This document shows, one piece after another, positions 51,062 through 62,408 of a stretch of DNA of 64,000 bases. Position numbers and translations under genes: made by a program. The notes under the pieces were generated by a model, which saw nothing but the letters and a program-made list of their open reading frames with translations, did not search any database and was not told where the DNA came from. Origin of the DNA: Acanthochlamys bracteata. Lineage: Eukaryota; Streptophyta; Magnoliopsida; Pandanales; Velloziaceae. Positions within the stretch are counted from its first letter, which is position 1. Each line of letters begins with the position of its first letter. The DNA lies in contig CM034133.1 of NCBI GenBank assembly GCA_019914995.1, positions 186,001 through 250,000 on the forward strand. The letters run 5' to 3'.

Positions 51062-52140
51062 CTGTCGAGGGAAAATGAGAAACAGAGAAAAGTGCGTACT
51101 GTTTGTGGGCCTGAATGATGTGTTCAAGAAAATTGCCAATTCTTAGATTGCAATGGAAGATTGAGATTGTCCTTTGCAGTGAGCACGCTAAAATCAAAAT
51201 TAGGAAATTCTTTTGTGTTTTTTGGTTATCCTAATTAAAATTTTGATTTGTTTGTAAAATGAATATTTATAATCTATTCATGTCTCCTATTGTTTCTTTT
51301 TTTTATTTTTCTGTAGAAGAAAACCAAACTCGCATATATGCGTAAGCCTTTTGCAAGCAAAGGTTTGGGTCCATGTTTCTGTCAAAGAACTATGAAGTAT
51401 TTGCTTATATTGATCTTCAAGTTCCTGTCATGTCATATAAAGCTTGAGAAACTTTAAATAAATTGTAATAATCAATCAGTGCAAATAAACAAATCAAAGT
51501 GTAATGAAGATCTAATCATTCTCTGGAACAAATGCTCCGCTTATATAAACAAAAATAAAAATAAACATCACTGATGTTACTACTACTGCTACATTCCTCC
51601 TTTTCATAAAGGAGTAATCTTTTCTTCTTTTAGAAAACAATAAAATTTTTGTTTGTCGACAGCTGGGAGACTGGGAGAAGCGGAAGATCTCACCGACGGT
51701 GAACCCACTCTTTCTGTCCGCGCCTTGATTCCTCCGCTATCTCCGTCTTCCGACAGCTATAAAATTCCTGATTCCCGTTACTTCTCTTCTTCTCACCTCC
51801 TTCCAAAAACCGTGAGCCACCGCACGCACTCCAACTCCCTTCACTCACTTCCAAAAATTTCTAACAACAAGTTGTCCCACACACCAAACACCTTATTATC
51901 AAATAAATACTGGACGCGTCATCACCACAGATAAATTTAGATGACGTGGCGACTTTTTATTGCTCATATATTCCACTTGCGGTTTGCTTTTGTTGTAGTA
52001 TCTCCTACACGGTTCGGGCTCGCCACTCAGTTGTCTTCTTTATCTCTCACTCTCTCTCTAATTTGGATTGTTTGTTTTTTTTTCTTCGCTTGGTCTCTCC
52101 GTAGAGTATAGAGAAGAAGAGAACGAAGAGAGAGGTAGTG
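51062..52140. promoter_or_regulatory. Shared intergenic region between divergent PTH2 and transporter genes
   Basis: Separates two start codons pointing away from each other, so it must contain both promoters. The right third is pyrimidine-rich and looks like the transporter 5' leader. An open frame at 51653-51934 lacks an ATG. I did not find paired regulatory motifs that would show co-regulation. Confidence 0.45.
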
Positions 52141-54877
52141 ATGCTGTGCAGTAGGAAGCTGATGAATTTCTTCCTGCGAAGAGATGCACGACGCTTTCTC
52201 AAGCGAAAGGATAGCGACGCCGGTGACCGAGGTCTTCCCTTTCTGGTTTCTTTTTATTTTCATTGTTCTTTCTTATTCAAGTTTTGCTCTTTATGAAGGG
52301 ATTTGGGGTTTTAGTTTCTACTTTGTATTTTTCATTATTGGGTTTGCGATTTAGAGGGTGAAGAATTTCTGGGTCCGTTTCAAATTTCAGTATAGACAGT
52401 AGACGAGAAAGGTTGAAGAAAATTGAGATTCTTTTTTTGGGTGAAAATACTCTTTGTGTCGGATTTTGGTGTTTCATTTTATTATTATAGCCATCAGAGA
52501 TCTAATTCAAGAATGACTAGTTAGTATTATATGAATTACTTCAATTTCTCTCCGAGATTGTAATTGCTAGGTGTGAATATCTTCATTGCTTTATAATTTG
52601 TGAGCTATGAATGTAGTTCCCGAATCTGTTTTATTGTTAATTATTAAACTATTTTTAATCTATTGGTGCCGATTATTTTTAATTAGGTTGTTCCATAATT
52701 TTGACTCACTTTATGTACTTGTGGATTGTTTGTTTACTGCAACGGGAATTTGTGATAATAAACGCCAAAACCTTTGTTTAGATTACTTTGAGAATTTTGG
52801 ATAGCTACTCAACATGCTGGTTGACAAGATCGGTCAACTTGAAGTAAAAGAAATTTGACCTTTGCTACGTTTATGTCTTATTTAGCTAACTGTATTAATT
52901 GCTTCCTTTGAGTTGATTTAAACTGCCAAACATTATACTAAAAGCGTGTGTCTGGCAGATTAACACTTGCTCTTTCTTGGGTAGTTGTCATATGTTAATT
53001 TGTTGCACTACCGTCGGTTCTTTACTTTCAGAGCAGAGAGGCAGTTCAAATTATTGGTGGGTCTCAGCTATAGTTAAGTCTTTGCTGTTCTTGTTGATTT
53101 TTCATTCTTGTTGGTTATTACCTAATCCCACCCTCAACCTCTTTCCCTGATTTGTGTATTGATAAGTTTTATGCTTCTGAAGGAAGGGAAGTACTTACAA
53201 TTAGGTAGTCCATCAGTTTGCTTCATATAGCATGCATATATTTTAAAGATGAATGCATATGGAATCACTTATAGGCAATCCTAGTCATGAACATGGGAGA
53301 TACCTCAAACATGTATGCTCATCATTTCTTCTCCGCTGAACCAGGTCGTGCGATAGAAGATCTCCGGGCATCCCTTTTAAGCGAATTACGCTCATCAGAT
53401 GGTGCGAAGCGTCTGCAACAAAGGATATGTGGCCCAACTGTTTCTCTGGCTTTCAATTTTTTAGTTTCTGTCGGTATTATTATGATGAATAAATTGGTTA
53501 GTTTCTCTTCACTTCAAAGTCAGTTTGTCAATACTGCTGCTTCATGTTATCTTATGTATGAGGTATCTTTTCCTTAGGTGCTGGGAAAAGTGGGCTTCAA
53601 TTTCCCAATTTTCCTTACCTTTATTCACTATGTTTTGAGCTGGTTTTTAATGGCGATCTTAAATGCATTCTCTCTCCTTCCTGCGGCTCCTCCACCCAAG
53701 TCAACGCCATACTCTTCTCTGTTATCTCTCGGAGTAGTTATGTCTCTCTCTAATGGCCTTGCCAATGTTAGTTTGAAATACAACAGGTATATTCTTTTTC
53801 TGGCTCTACTACAGACCTTTAAGTTTGCTATAGCCTATTGTAATTAATCATATATGTTTTACAGTGTGGGTTTCTATCAAATGGCGAAAATTGCTGTAAC
53901 ACCAATGATTGTTCTGTCTGAATTTGTTCTCTTTCACAAAAAAGTCTCTTTCCAGAAGGTAAAATTCTAGGACATCATCAAGTGCTAAGTTCTAGTTGAT
54001 AAACGGCTGAGTTGTCTTCATGAGGATTCTCAACTTGTGATATGTTTGCTACAGGTATTAGCTTTGACTGTAGTATCTGTAGGTGTTGCTGTGGCCACTG
54101 TAACAGACCTCGAGTTTCATGTTTTTGGCGCATTAGTAGCATTAGCCTGGATCATACCAAGTGCAGTCAATAAAATCCTCTGGTCAAATCTTCAGCAGCA
54201 GGATAACTGGACTGCTTTAGCGTGAGTGCATACATGACCTGAGTTGTTTTATAAAAAAGATTTTTTATTAACTTTTGGTGCTTTTATGATCATGGCGCCT
54301 CCAGTTTATCTTTGCTTAACTTTTAAAGAATCGACAGTTTGATGTGGAAGACAACCCCGATAACGCTGTTGTTCCTGGTCACTCTGATGCCATGGCTTGA
54401 TCCCCCTGGAGTTATCTCCTTCAACTGGAGCTTGGGGAACACAGCAGCCATTTTGTTGTCTGCTATTCTTGGTTTTCTTCTTCAATGGTCTGGTGCCTTG
54501 GCTCTCGGGTAAGTTGTTTAGATAAAAGAAGCACAATTTACCTGAGCAGTTGTTTCATGATGATGATGAATTGAGCCTAAATTGTTCGCAGGGCAACTTC
54601 TGCTACCTCTCATGTTGTTCTTGGACAGTTTAAAATATGTGTCATATTGCTTGTGGGGTTCCTTTTATTTAATTCTAATCCAGGCATGTTGAGTATCTTT
54701 GGGGCTGTTACGGCTCTTGCTGGTATGTCGCTGTACACTTACCTGAACCTGCTTGACTCTCGTAGACAAGCAGCTAAGGTGGTGCCGCGCCCATCATCCT
54801 TCTCTCTACCAAAATCTAAACTTGGTAGAGAAAGCAGCGACGCTCATGATGATGACTGCCCAACTGCATCTGTATGA
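52141..54877 (+). CDS. Nucleotide-sugar/triose-phosphate translocator family transporter
   Basis: Seven exons, 52141-52231, 53345-53496, 53578-53786, 53865-53958, 54055-54221, 54338-54508 and 54592-54877, give 389 aa. Hydrophobic, with about ten predicted membrane helices of the drug/metabolite transporter superfamily. It closely resembles the plant group annotated as 'nucleotide-sugar uncharacterized transporter' (landmarks SVGFYQMAKIAVTP, ATVTDLEFHVFGALVALAW, GATSATSHVVLGQFK). Likely a Golgi or ER antiporter; substrate unknown. The first exon is chosen because it supplies the LKRKDSD motif typical just before GRAxEDLR and joins in phase. A nearer ATG at 53287 continues directly into exon 2 and could be an alternative start, but is less like the family. 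Confidence 0.85.
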
Positions 54878-56929
54878 GTTGAGCAGTTTCATGACCTCAC
54901 AAGGCACTGAAAAGATTAGCAGCCACTAACTGACAGAATTAACATTTTTGGTTTTTCTTTTTTACTGTTTCCTCTGTATTACAAGTACAGTCAATTCTTT
55001 CTATTCTCTTGTCTTGGATTGTTCTCTCCTGGCAAAGGATGCTTCAAATGTATCACAAAAGGAGAACCTGTTCGTTGCTGCTCGTTGCTGTAAATAACAT
55101 ATAGATGACTTGCTCGCTTTCCTACAACTGAACTGTAAATGCCGTCTTTGATCTTTGCTTACCGCCATCATTTTAAATTGCTGTTTTGTGCGAGGACATT
55201 GTTGTTCAGATACCTATGTCACTCTGGAGATTCGAAGGATGGAACCAGCACCAAATGCTGGAGATGGGCTGAGATTCCATTCCCAAAGACAAGCTTAACC
55301 GCTATATGTTTGGGATAAAGCTTGTGCAAATTTCAAATACTTTTCTTAGAAATTGAAGTAACAGTCTAACAGACAGCAAACTTCAGCGTTTGGCTGAGCG
55401 TTTCACTCTAATTTTATTTCATAATTTTTTACAAATTTATTTAAAATTTTAAAAATAAAAAAAAATTGATATTATAACTTCTTCTTTTTATTATTATTGT
55501 TAAGTAAAAATAAAACGTCTATTCTAAAAAATCTTCAAAATTGTTTTCATTCCAGAAAATTTTTATTTTATAAGCAATTTCAAAAACATCCCCCTGCTAT
55601 GGTTCAGTGCGCTGTGCTATATACTATACGGGGAAGGAAACAACAGTGCCAGAGGGACCATAACTCAAATTTTTTATGCTTTTTAGCTGCAAGCCAGTGC
55701 ATCCTAGATCCATACATACATGGATAGATGCAGAGGCGCGGAGGACAAATTAAAAGTAAGTTTACTGAAGGCTTGAAAACAAAAGAAAAAGAAATCAAAT
55801 CAGCGTCAGAACCTTGGAATTTGTACATGAATAAGGTTGATTTTAATTCTAGCAAAGCCAGTGCATCCTATTATCAGGTTTTTAATTCTAGCAAGCTATA
55901 AACAGATACATGCAGAAGGAAATTAATTAACGGATCATTTTCCTGAGTGTGTATGTACATGAATAAGGTTAATTTCAACTTTGTAGGAAACCATTTCATC
56001 GATAATCATATCTAAATGTCGCCTTAGATGCCGATTTACGTTAACTATCAGATTACTGTATGTGATCAGCTTTAAGTAATCAGGAAGCAAGCTTCACTGA
56101 CAACACTCTGTTTTTGTTCACTGCAATTTCATGTATACGTTATCAGACAAATTAAACAGATGATCTTATTGCTAAAACAATTGGCAGTAAACAAAACAGA
56201 GTACTAGTTTCTTTTTGCTAAGAAGCAACTGTACAATGATCATGTGCCCCAACTGAATCAAGAACACTGGAATTATCAAATACGTGTTGATAAGATCATG
56301 TATACATACAACTTGCTATTAGATTAGATTAGATTAGATCTTTCTCTCAACATGCATGAGAGATTAAACAATGAGTATAAATCTCTGCATGTCCCTCTCT
56401 CAAGTTACAGGTTCTGAAGTTAGTTGAATTGAAAACATATAGGCAACAAGTTTCAATTGAAATATTTTTCTGCTGACTGATCACTGTGAATGAATGATGA
56501 TCTGATTTAGATTTAAGAGAGAGTGTGTGAAGATTTCACATGCTTTGATCTTCATTCGGTTTTGTTTTTTGGATAATATAATATATGTATACATAGATTG
56601 AAAACATTTGAACATGTACATAAAGGCTAGATATGATCAAGGGAAAAAAAATTTACTAGAGTAATTAAAACTTTTAAGATATATAGTAAATTTATAGATA
56701 TTCCTATTAATCAACAAATCTCAAAGATTGAAATTTGAAAATTTTCACTATGTCAAGATACCACATGCATGCGTGTAACATTAGCTCATCACATGCTAAC
56801 TATTGAAAATAAACAGACACACCTCCTACTCGTCTGAACTCTGAAGAGCAAAGCTCTGCTTTTTCTTCTTCTTCTTCGCTATATATGCAACATATCATTT
56901 AATTTTCTGTAATCAAATTCATCTATCAC
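54878..56929. other. Spacer between the transporter and PIN2 genes
   Basis: Convergent gene ends. The left part holds the transporter 3' UTR; the right end holds the PIN2 3' UTR. An AT-rich stretch with a gcgtttggct-like start lies near 55388-55580 and an (AGATT)4 tract at 56319-56340. No gene is recognised. Confidence 0.4.
56319..56340. repeat. (AGATT)n short tandem repeat
   Basis: About four copies of a 5-bp unit. Confidence 0.8.
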
Positions 56930-59261
56930 TTAAACTCCAAGAAGAACGTAGTAGAGTATGGTTATGGGCAATGCTATTAGCATTCCAAATATTACCCTGG
57001 CAACAAGTTAAACACAAATTAATTTACTCATCTTCATGGAAATTATAATTAATCTTGCAAACATAAATTTTATATACGTAAATAATGATCTGTTACATAC
57101 GCTGTACTGAGAATGCTTGGATGGCAATTGTACTCCTTCGCAAAAACGAAAGGAACGATTCCTTGGGGTAGAGCAGCCTGCAACAATTAAGATTGAATTA
57201 ATTATAGGCAAATATTGTTTTTTATAAGCTAACTAAATTCAAGATTTGATTGATTAATTCACCTGGACAATGGCAACGTGAAGAAGAACTCCTCGGAGAC
57301 CGACGGCGATCGACGTCATGGCGACCACCGCCGGTCCAGTTAGAAACCTGACCGCCATGGCGAAAGTTGCCAGTGATTTCCCACACGATATGATCTTAGG
57401 TTGCAGAGCCATGAACAAACCTAAGCTGAACATAGCCATTCCAAGACCTGCATCAGACAGTATCGATATCGAACCTTTCACTATCGTCGGCATCTGAATA
57501 TTCCATCTGAAAAAAATTAATTTCCAAACAAAAGTTGACCATCAGAAGATTAGTTTGTTGATGAAGCTTGAAAAGTTGTATTTGTTTGATTAACCATTAC
57601 CTGAAAGAAACGAGAGACCAGATGAGTCCGAAGAGACTCGAGTAAGTGTTAGGGTTTCTGATGAGTTTCCTCCACACCATTATAAGTATCAGTCTCATCA
57701 TCACGCTCGCCGGCGGCATTGGATGGTCGGTTTCTACCAGTCCGGCGGGGCCATTGCCGCCGTCTTGTGCCGCTTTTTTGCCTGCTGTGAATGGCGACCC
57801 ATTCATCGCACACTTTCCTTTAGAGCACTTCATCCCATCTTCTAGCTCTGCTTCACCGTTCTCTCCTCCGTCCAGTTTCCCAATCGGGCTCGCGTTCTCG
57901 TTCGATATATACATGTCTGCAGTTGCATTCACAGTGAAAAGCAGAACAAATCGATGAAAGTATAATGCAAATCATAAAGTGTACTTTTATTTTATTCATA
58001 GTGATCAAAATGAACCTTTGAAAGTTGGAGCTTCTCCAAACACTGGAGCCTTAGAGGGATCGACAAAGTCCAGAGAAGCCGCCCTATTAACGGCGTGCCG
58101 CATGTTTCCTTCCGATCCCGGCGATGCCCTCGTGCTCCATACGTACATGTGGAGTTCTTTGTTTCCAGCATTAGAATTATTAGGGTTGCTCTTCTTAGTT
58201 GAAGAAGGCAAGCCGCCGGAGAGTAGCACTGGATTCGTTGCCGGATAAGAAGAAGTATTAGTTTGCGGGTTGACATATAGCTCACTGCTGTTGCTGCCGG
58301 AACCTCTACGCTTCCCAAACCTTCTGTTCATTTCTTCGTCGAGACGGATTGGTCCTGTCCCGTTCGTAGCTCCGCCGCCTGTTCGAGGACTGGTGGCTTT
58401 GCTCGAGAACATTGCGCAAAAATCCGTCTGGTTAAAGCTCGATCCGCGCGGCGTCGGCTCGCGCGACGACCTCAATGAATAAATCTCAACTCCGGTGAGG
58501 TTGGAAGCCCTCGGGGTTATCGAAGTTGCAAACGAATTCTTATGCGTCGACGCACCGGACCATGCAACAGAAGACGCGGCAGATCGCCGGACGACAACAT
58601 TCAACTTCCCGTCACGTCCGAGCTGTGCATCTGCCTGCAAAGGTTCTCTGCCGTTGAGAGATATAACGTCAGAGTCGACACGGAACGAGGCAATCGCTCC
58701 GGCGACATCGGAAGGGAACTGGTCAGCGATGAGAGCGCGTGCTCCGCGGTACTCGAACATGAAGAGCATGAGTGTGTACCATATAACGCTCTGCAATACA
58801 ACTATCTGTACCATGAGCGAGCCGGAGAAGTCGCCGTACATTGCTCTAAGCAAAGGAATGCCCATGACAAGCGTGTTCGGAAGAGTCGATAAAGAGAATA
58901 ACGTTATAGTCCAGTCGAGACTGTTCGTGTTATTGTTATTACTACTCGACTTACTTAAGCTGCGAAACCAACGGCAATGGCGGCCGAGGTTATGCCAGAT
59001 GAGTAGGACGAAGAGAATGACAAGCTTTTGAAGTGAGTCGGCGGCGAGGAAACGGTAACTCATGGCGTAAGGATTGTTGGTTGAGATGAAATGGAAAGAA
59101 AGGAGAGGTACGGCGAATACGGCTACGAAACGGTTGATGCCGGAACACTGGTCGGGAGTAAAGATAGCCCACCAGCGAACGGAACCGTATGCTAGGATCA
59201 TCGCGACATATAACGGAACGATCGACGCAAGAACGTCGTAGATGTCTTTGGCTGTTATCAT
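56930..59261 (-). CDS. PIN2: Auxin efflux carrier, PIN2 type
   Basis: Plasma-membrane auxin exporter, in Arabidopsis needed for root gravitropism. Five exons in transcript order, 58016-59261, 57601-57916, 57263-57506, 57101-57177 and 56930-56996, give 649 aa (Arabidopsis PIN2 647). The first ~5 membrane helices (1-170) are followed by a long hydrophilic loop (~175-490) and the C-terminal helix bundle. [40 protein letters not shown] and [17 protein letters not shown] are conserved. The loop matches PIN2 best ([42 protein letters not shown]). Two TPRxS phosphorylation sites are seen (249-253, 270-274). Oddities: an Asn/Ser-rich insertion at ~94-113, no third TPRxS module, Cys620 where PINs have Val or Leu, and a final LLGV instead of LLGL. 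Confidence 0.94.
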
Positions 59262-60475
59262 CTTAGAACTTTCTTCCTTTCTTTCTTTTGATTCTACCTT
59301 CGATCTTCTTCTTCTTGGTCGTGCTTGATTAGTAACACAGATAATTGTTTATGAGAGTGAGGCGTATGTAAGTAGTGTGAGTCTATTATATATCTTTTGA
59401 AGTAGTAGTAACAGATGTATATAGGAGAAGTTCAAGTGGACAATGAGCAGCTTCAGGGGCCGAAGCAGAGCTGCAGAGAAAGAGATGGAGAGATGAGAGC
59501 GTGAGGTTAGATATATATTAGATGAGATGAGATTAAAGATGTTTGCAATTAATTGTATGCACAAAAGTCTACAAGCTTTTGATCAGTTAGGCTAAAAAAG
59601 AGTACCTATATACATATATATAATACATTTTACGGTAGGGAGGAAGATTATTGGTAACATCTATGGTACTTAATTGCGTTTGTTTATATAGGTTTGTAGA
59701 ACATGCATGAGTAAACAGAGCAACAAGAACTTCTCTTCTCTTCATAGTTAACTCAGATAATTAAGCTTTAACTAAGTTAATCTGCTACAGCTTAAGTAAA
59801 GTTAAAACTTCTGGACCTAACATTGCGCCGAACTTTAAAAAGAGTCGAATCAGCAGTCAGTAATTAAGTCGTACAGACAGATTCCGCCAACAAAGGGAGA
59901 GTAATTTAATGAGCCCGAATATATAAACTGCATCAGTTAATTTAAATCCCGAACATCTCTTACTGATAGTCGACATGATCGATTTAAGTAAAAAACTAAC
60001 TATTGATAAGATCCATCTCAAAGAATAGAATGATAATGCACGGAATCCATTTAAACGTAATATACGCTCCCAAGCGATTCAAGACTAGTTTGAGAATCCT
60101 CTACAACTATACACCATCATACGAAAACTTGCCAGACAGAATTACGAAAACCAGAAATGTAATATTGATTTCAGAAATCTACAAATAATCACCAGTCATG
60201 CACAAAATTTGTAAAACTTTAGAACATGATCAAGAAAACCAAATTGATTGAAGACTTGCCTTCACAGCAATATGTTCTTCTGCTAAATCACTGTCTGCTA
60301 AGATACAAAATTCAGTCATAACTAGCAGATCCGATACTAATATATATGCCAAAAACTTGCAGCTGATACCAAGATGTGCATGTGAGGACCAAAAGAAGTT
60401 ACAAACATTACTTTTTCATACCTGTTTTTGGGAAACAAACATTTGCATTACAAAGATACACTGCAAGGAAAATCT
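59262..60475. promoter_or_regulatory. PIN2 upstream region and PFD1 downstream region
   Basis: Contains the PIN2 promoter and 5' leader on the left and the PFD1 3' UTR on the right. A weak plus-strand frame (60003-60188) is not protein-like. No further gene is seen. Confidence 0.4.
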
Positions 60476-62408
60476 TCATACTACAGTCATTGACATGACC
60501 TGACGAGCAAGAGTAGGATCTTGCTGTAGAAGTTCTCTGAGGTTGTTTTCAATCTCTGCTAGCTGCTTCTCCAGGTACTCCTTTGAAGTCTGATATGACA
60601 GGGGATTCGAGTCAAAAATACACAAGTTTGAAAAAGAAACATAAAACCAGAAAATAGGAGCACAGCTACCTGAAGAGAGTTTATAGCACTCTCGCTATCC
60701 TTCAGCTTTTGCTCTTGCTCACTCACCAGTAAAGATTTTGGCTCCAAAATAAACCTGACATAAATTATAGAAAATGGCAGAGACTTAGCATTTCGGGCAT
60801 AAATTGCACATGCTTGGCACGGAAAAGCTTCTGGTATCACGAGGACTCACGCTTTGCCTGCAAAAGGAAAAAGGTCATATCAATTTACATTATAAACAAG
60901 AATCAGATAGCCAGACACGTTTCTCAGCATATGTAATTTTTATGTAACGATCAAATGCAGAAATTTGGCAGTAAGTAATTGATATGATGCAAAAATTATA
61001 GAAATCTAGTACTGTTCTGGATTATTATTACTGCAGATAGCTTCAAGACTATGACGGGATCGTTCTTAAGCCAAAAACCTAATCCCAACATGCACTGGAA
61101 GTTTCAATTTTCATAATGGAAAGGATAATAGCACAACATGAAGAAGAGTAAGTTTCGCCTAAATATAGACCACATCATGAAGTAGCCATATCAATCACAC
61201 TTAACCTTTTTAATAGAATCAAGTAGTTCTACAACATGAATAATACCAGAAGACTACACCACTGTACAAATAGAGGAGAATCTAAGCTTGCAAAGGAGTA
61301 TTTTTACAACTTGAATGCAGCACTACAGTGATTGCACAGCACTAACAAAACAATTCAGCCAGGTGATGGAAAGCTTTTGTTGTATATTCATCTAGGATGT
61401 TGCTCAGTGCATAAAAGGAAAGGAAAAGGCAAGTCAAACGCATGCTGACAGTAAAGCACCAAGATGTTTTTAAGTTTTAAAGACTCAGAAAAAGGACCCA
61501 TATCCATGCTCTAGTTTACAGGAAGACCATACCAACAGATTTGTATGTATTTGTATCCTCTGGAAGTGGACCAAGCTCCTCCAGTGTTAGATAAGCACGC
61601 TTCTTTTCTCCTTCCTTGCCCCGCATCTGATTCTGCACCTGAAATGCAATCAGACACATTCAGATCAAACACCCAGTTCCAAGACGAGCAAAACTTAAGC
61701 ACTTTAAGAAGGAAGATGCTTGGTTCATAATTCATGAACCTACTATGTAATAACTCAACTTTATATGATATGCTTTCCGGAGCCCATAAGGACATATAAC
61801 CAGATTACTTCTATTGGAGCTTATAAAGAAAAACAGAAACTGTGTTTATGTGCAAATAATTCCTCAACTGAACATGCAAATTTAGAAACTTGTTCTATTG
61901 CCGAACACGTATAATTCCTAACACAGAATATGTTCATCTCCTTTCCATGTTTCCGAGTAGAAACTCAAACACGGAGAACTATCATCACCTTGTTAACTAA
62001 TCTAGACCTACTATTCCATTTGGTTTTAGCAGATGAACAACACCAAAATGCTAGATCCCAAACCACATCAAAATTTAACATATATTTATACTAAAATCCT
62101 AGAATCAAACTTCCAATCAGCCTCCTAACAGACTCACGGTGTAAAGGAACCCATTCAACTGCAAGAAAAAAAAATAGAAATCATCAACACAAACAAGCAC
62201 CAGTGCCGAGAAGAAACCTGCTTAAGCTTAGCAGTGGCCTCAATCATTCGTCCCTGGAGCTCTAGAAACGCCTTAATCATCAACAAATCCCCATATTCAA
62301 CATCAGCAAACAAAAATTAACATAAAATTATCCCATTCCAGATGGATACCGAACAATTTAAGCAGTGAGAACGCAATCAGTTACCGTTTTGTTCGCGTCG
62401 TCCGACAT
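60476..62408 (-). CDS. PFD1: Prefoldin subunit 1
   Basis: Beta-type subunit of the prefoldin hexamer, the chaperone that hands actin and tubulin to CCT; plant prefoldin also works in the nucleus. Six exons in transcript order, 62385-62408, 62218-62271, 61533-61638, 60851-60857, 60670-60754 and 60476-60589, give 129 aa (Arabidopsis 128). The N-terminal coiled-coil helix (AFLELQGRMIEATAKLKQVQNQM) is followed by the beta-hairpin region (YKSVGKAFILEPKSLL) and the C-terminal coiled-coil helix (YLEKQLAEIENNLRELLQQ). Exon 1 codes only for MSDDANKT and exon 4 is a 7-nt microexon. Site II motifs lie upstream. Confidence 0.93.
60851..60857 (-). other. PFD1: 7-nt microexon of PFD1 (exon 4)
   Basis: On the minus strand, TTTTGCAG | 7 nt | GTGAGT. 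It links exon 3 (one base left over) to exon 5 (needs two bases), giving VGKAFILEP, which matches the IGRAFVLEP of Arabidopsis PFD1. Without it the frame shifts and a conserved strand is lost. Confidence 0.88.

Noticed and set aside
51653-51934. 93-aa open frame upstream of the transporter gene
   Set aside because: No ATG at its start and no similarity; probably leader sequence.
53287-53344. ATG at 53287 as the transporter start
   Set aside because: It reads straight into exon 2, but the exon at 52141-52231 joins in phase and supplies the family LKRKDSD motif. Kept only as a possible alternative start.
58495-59031. 178-aa plus-strand open frame
   Set aside because: Antisense to PIN2 exon 1, which is clearly coding.
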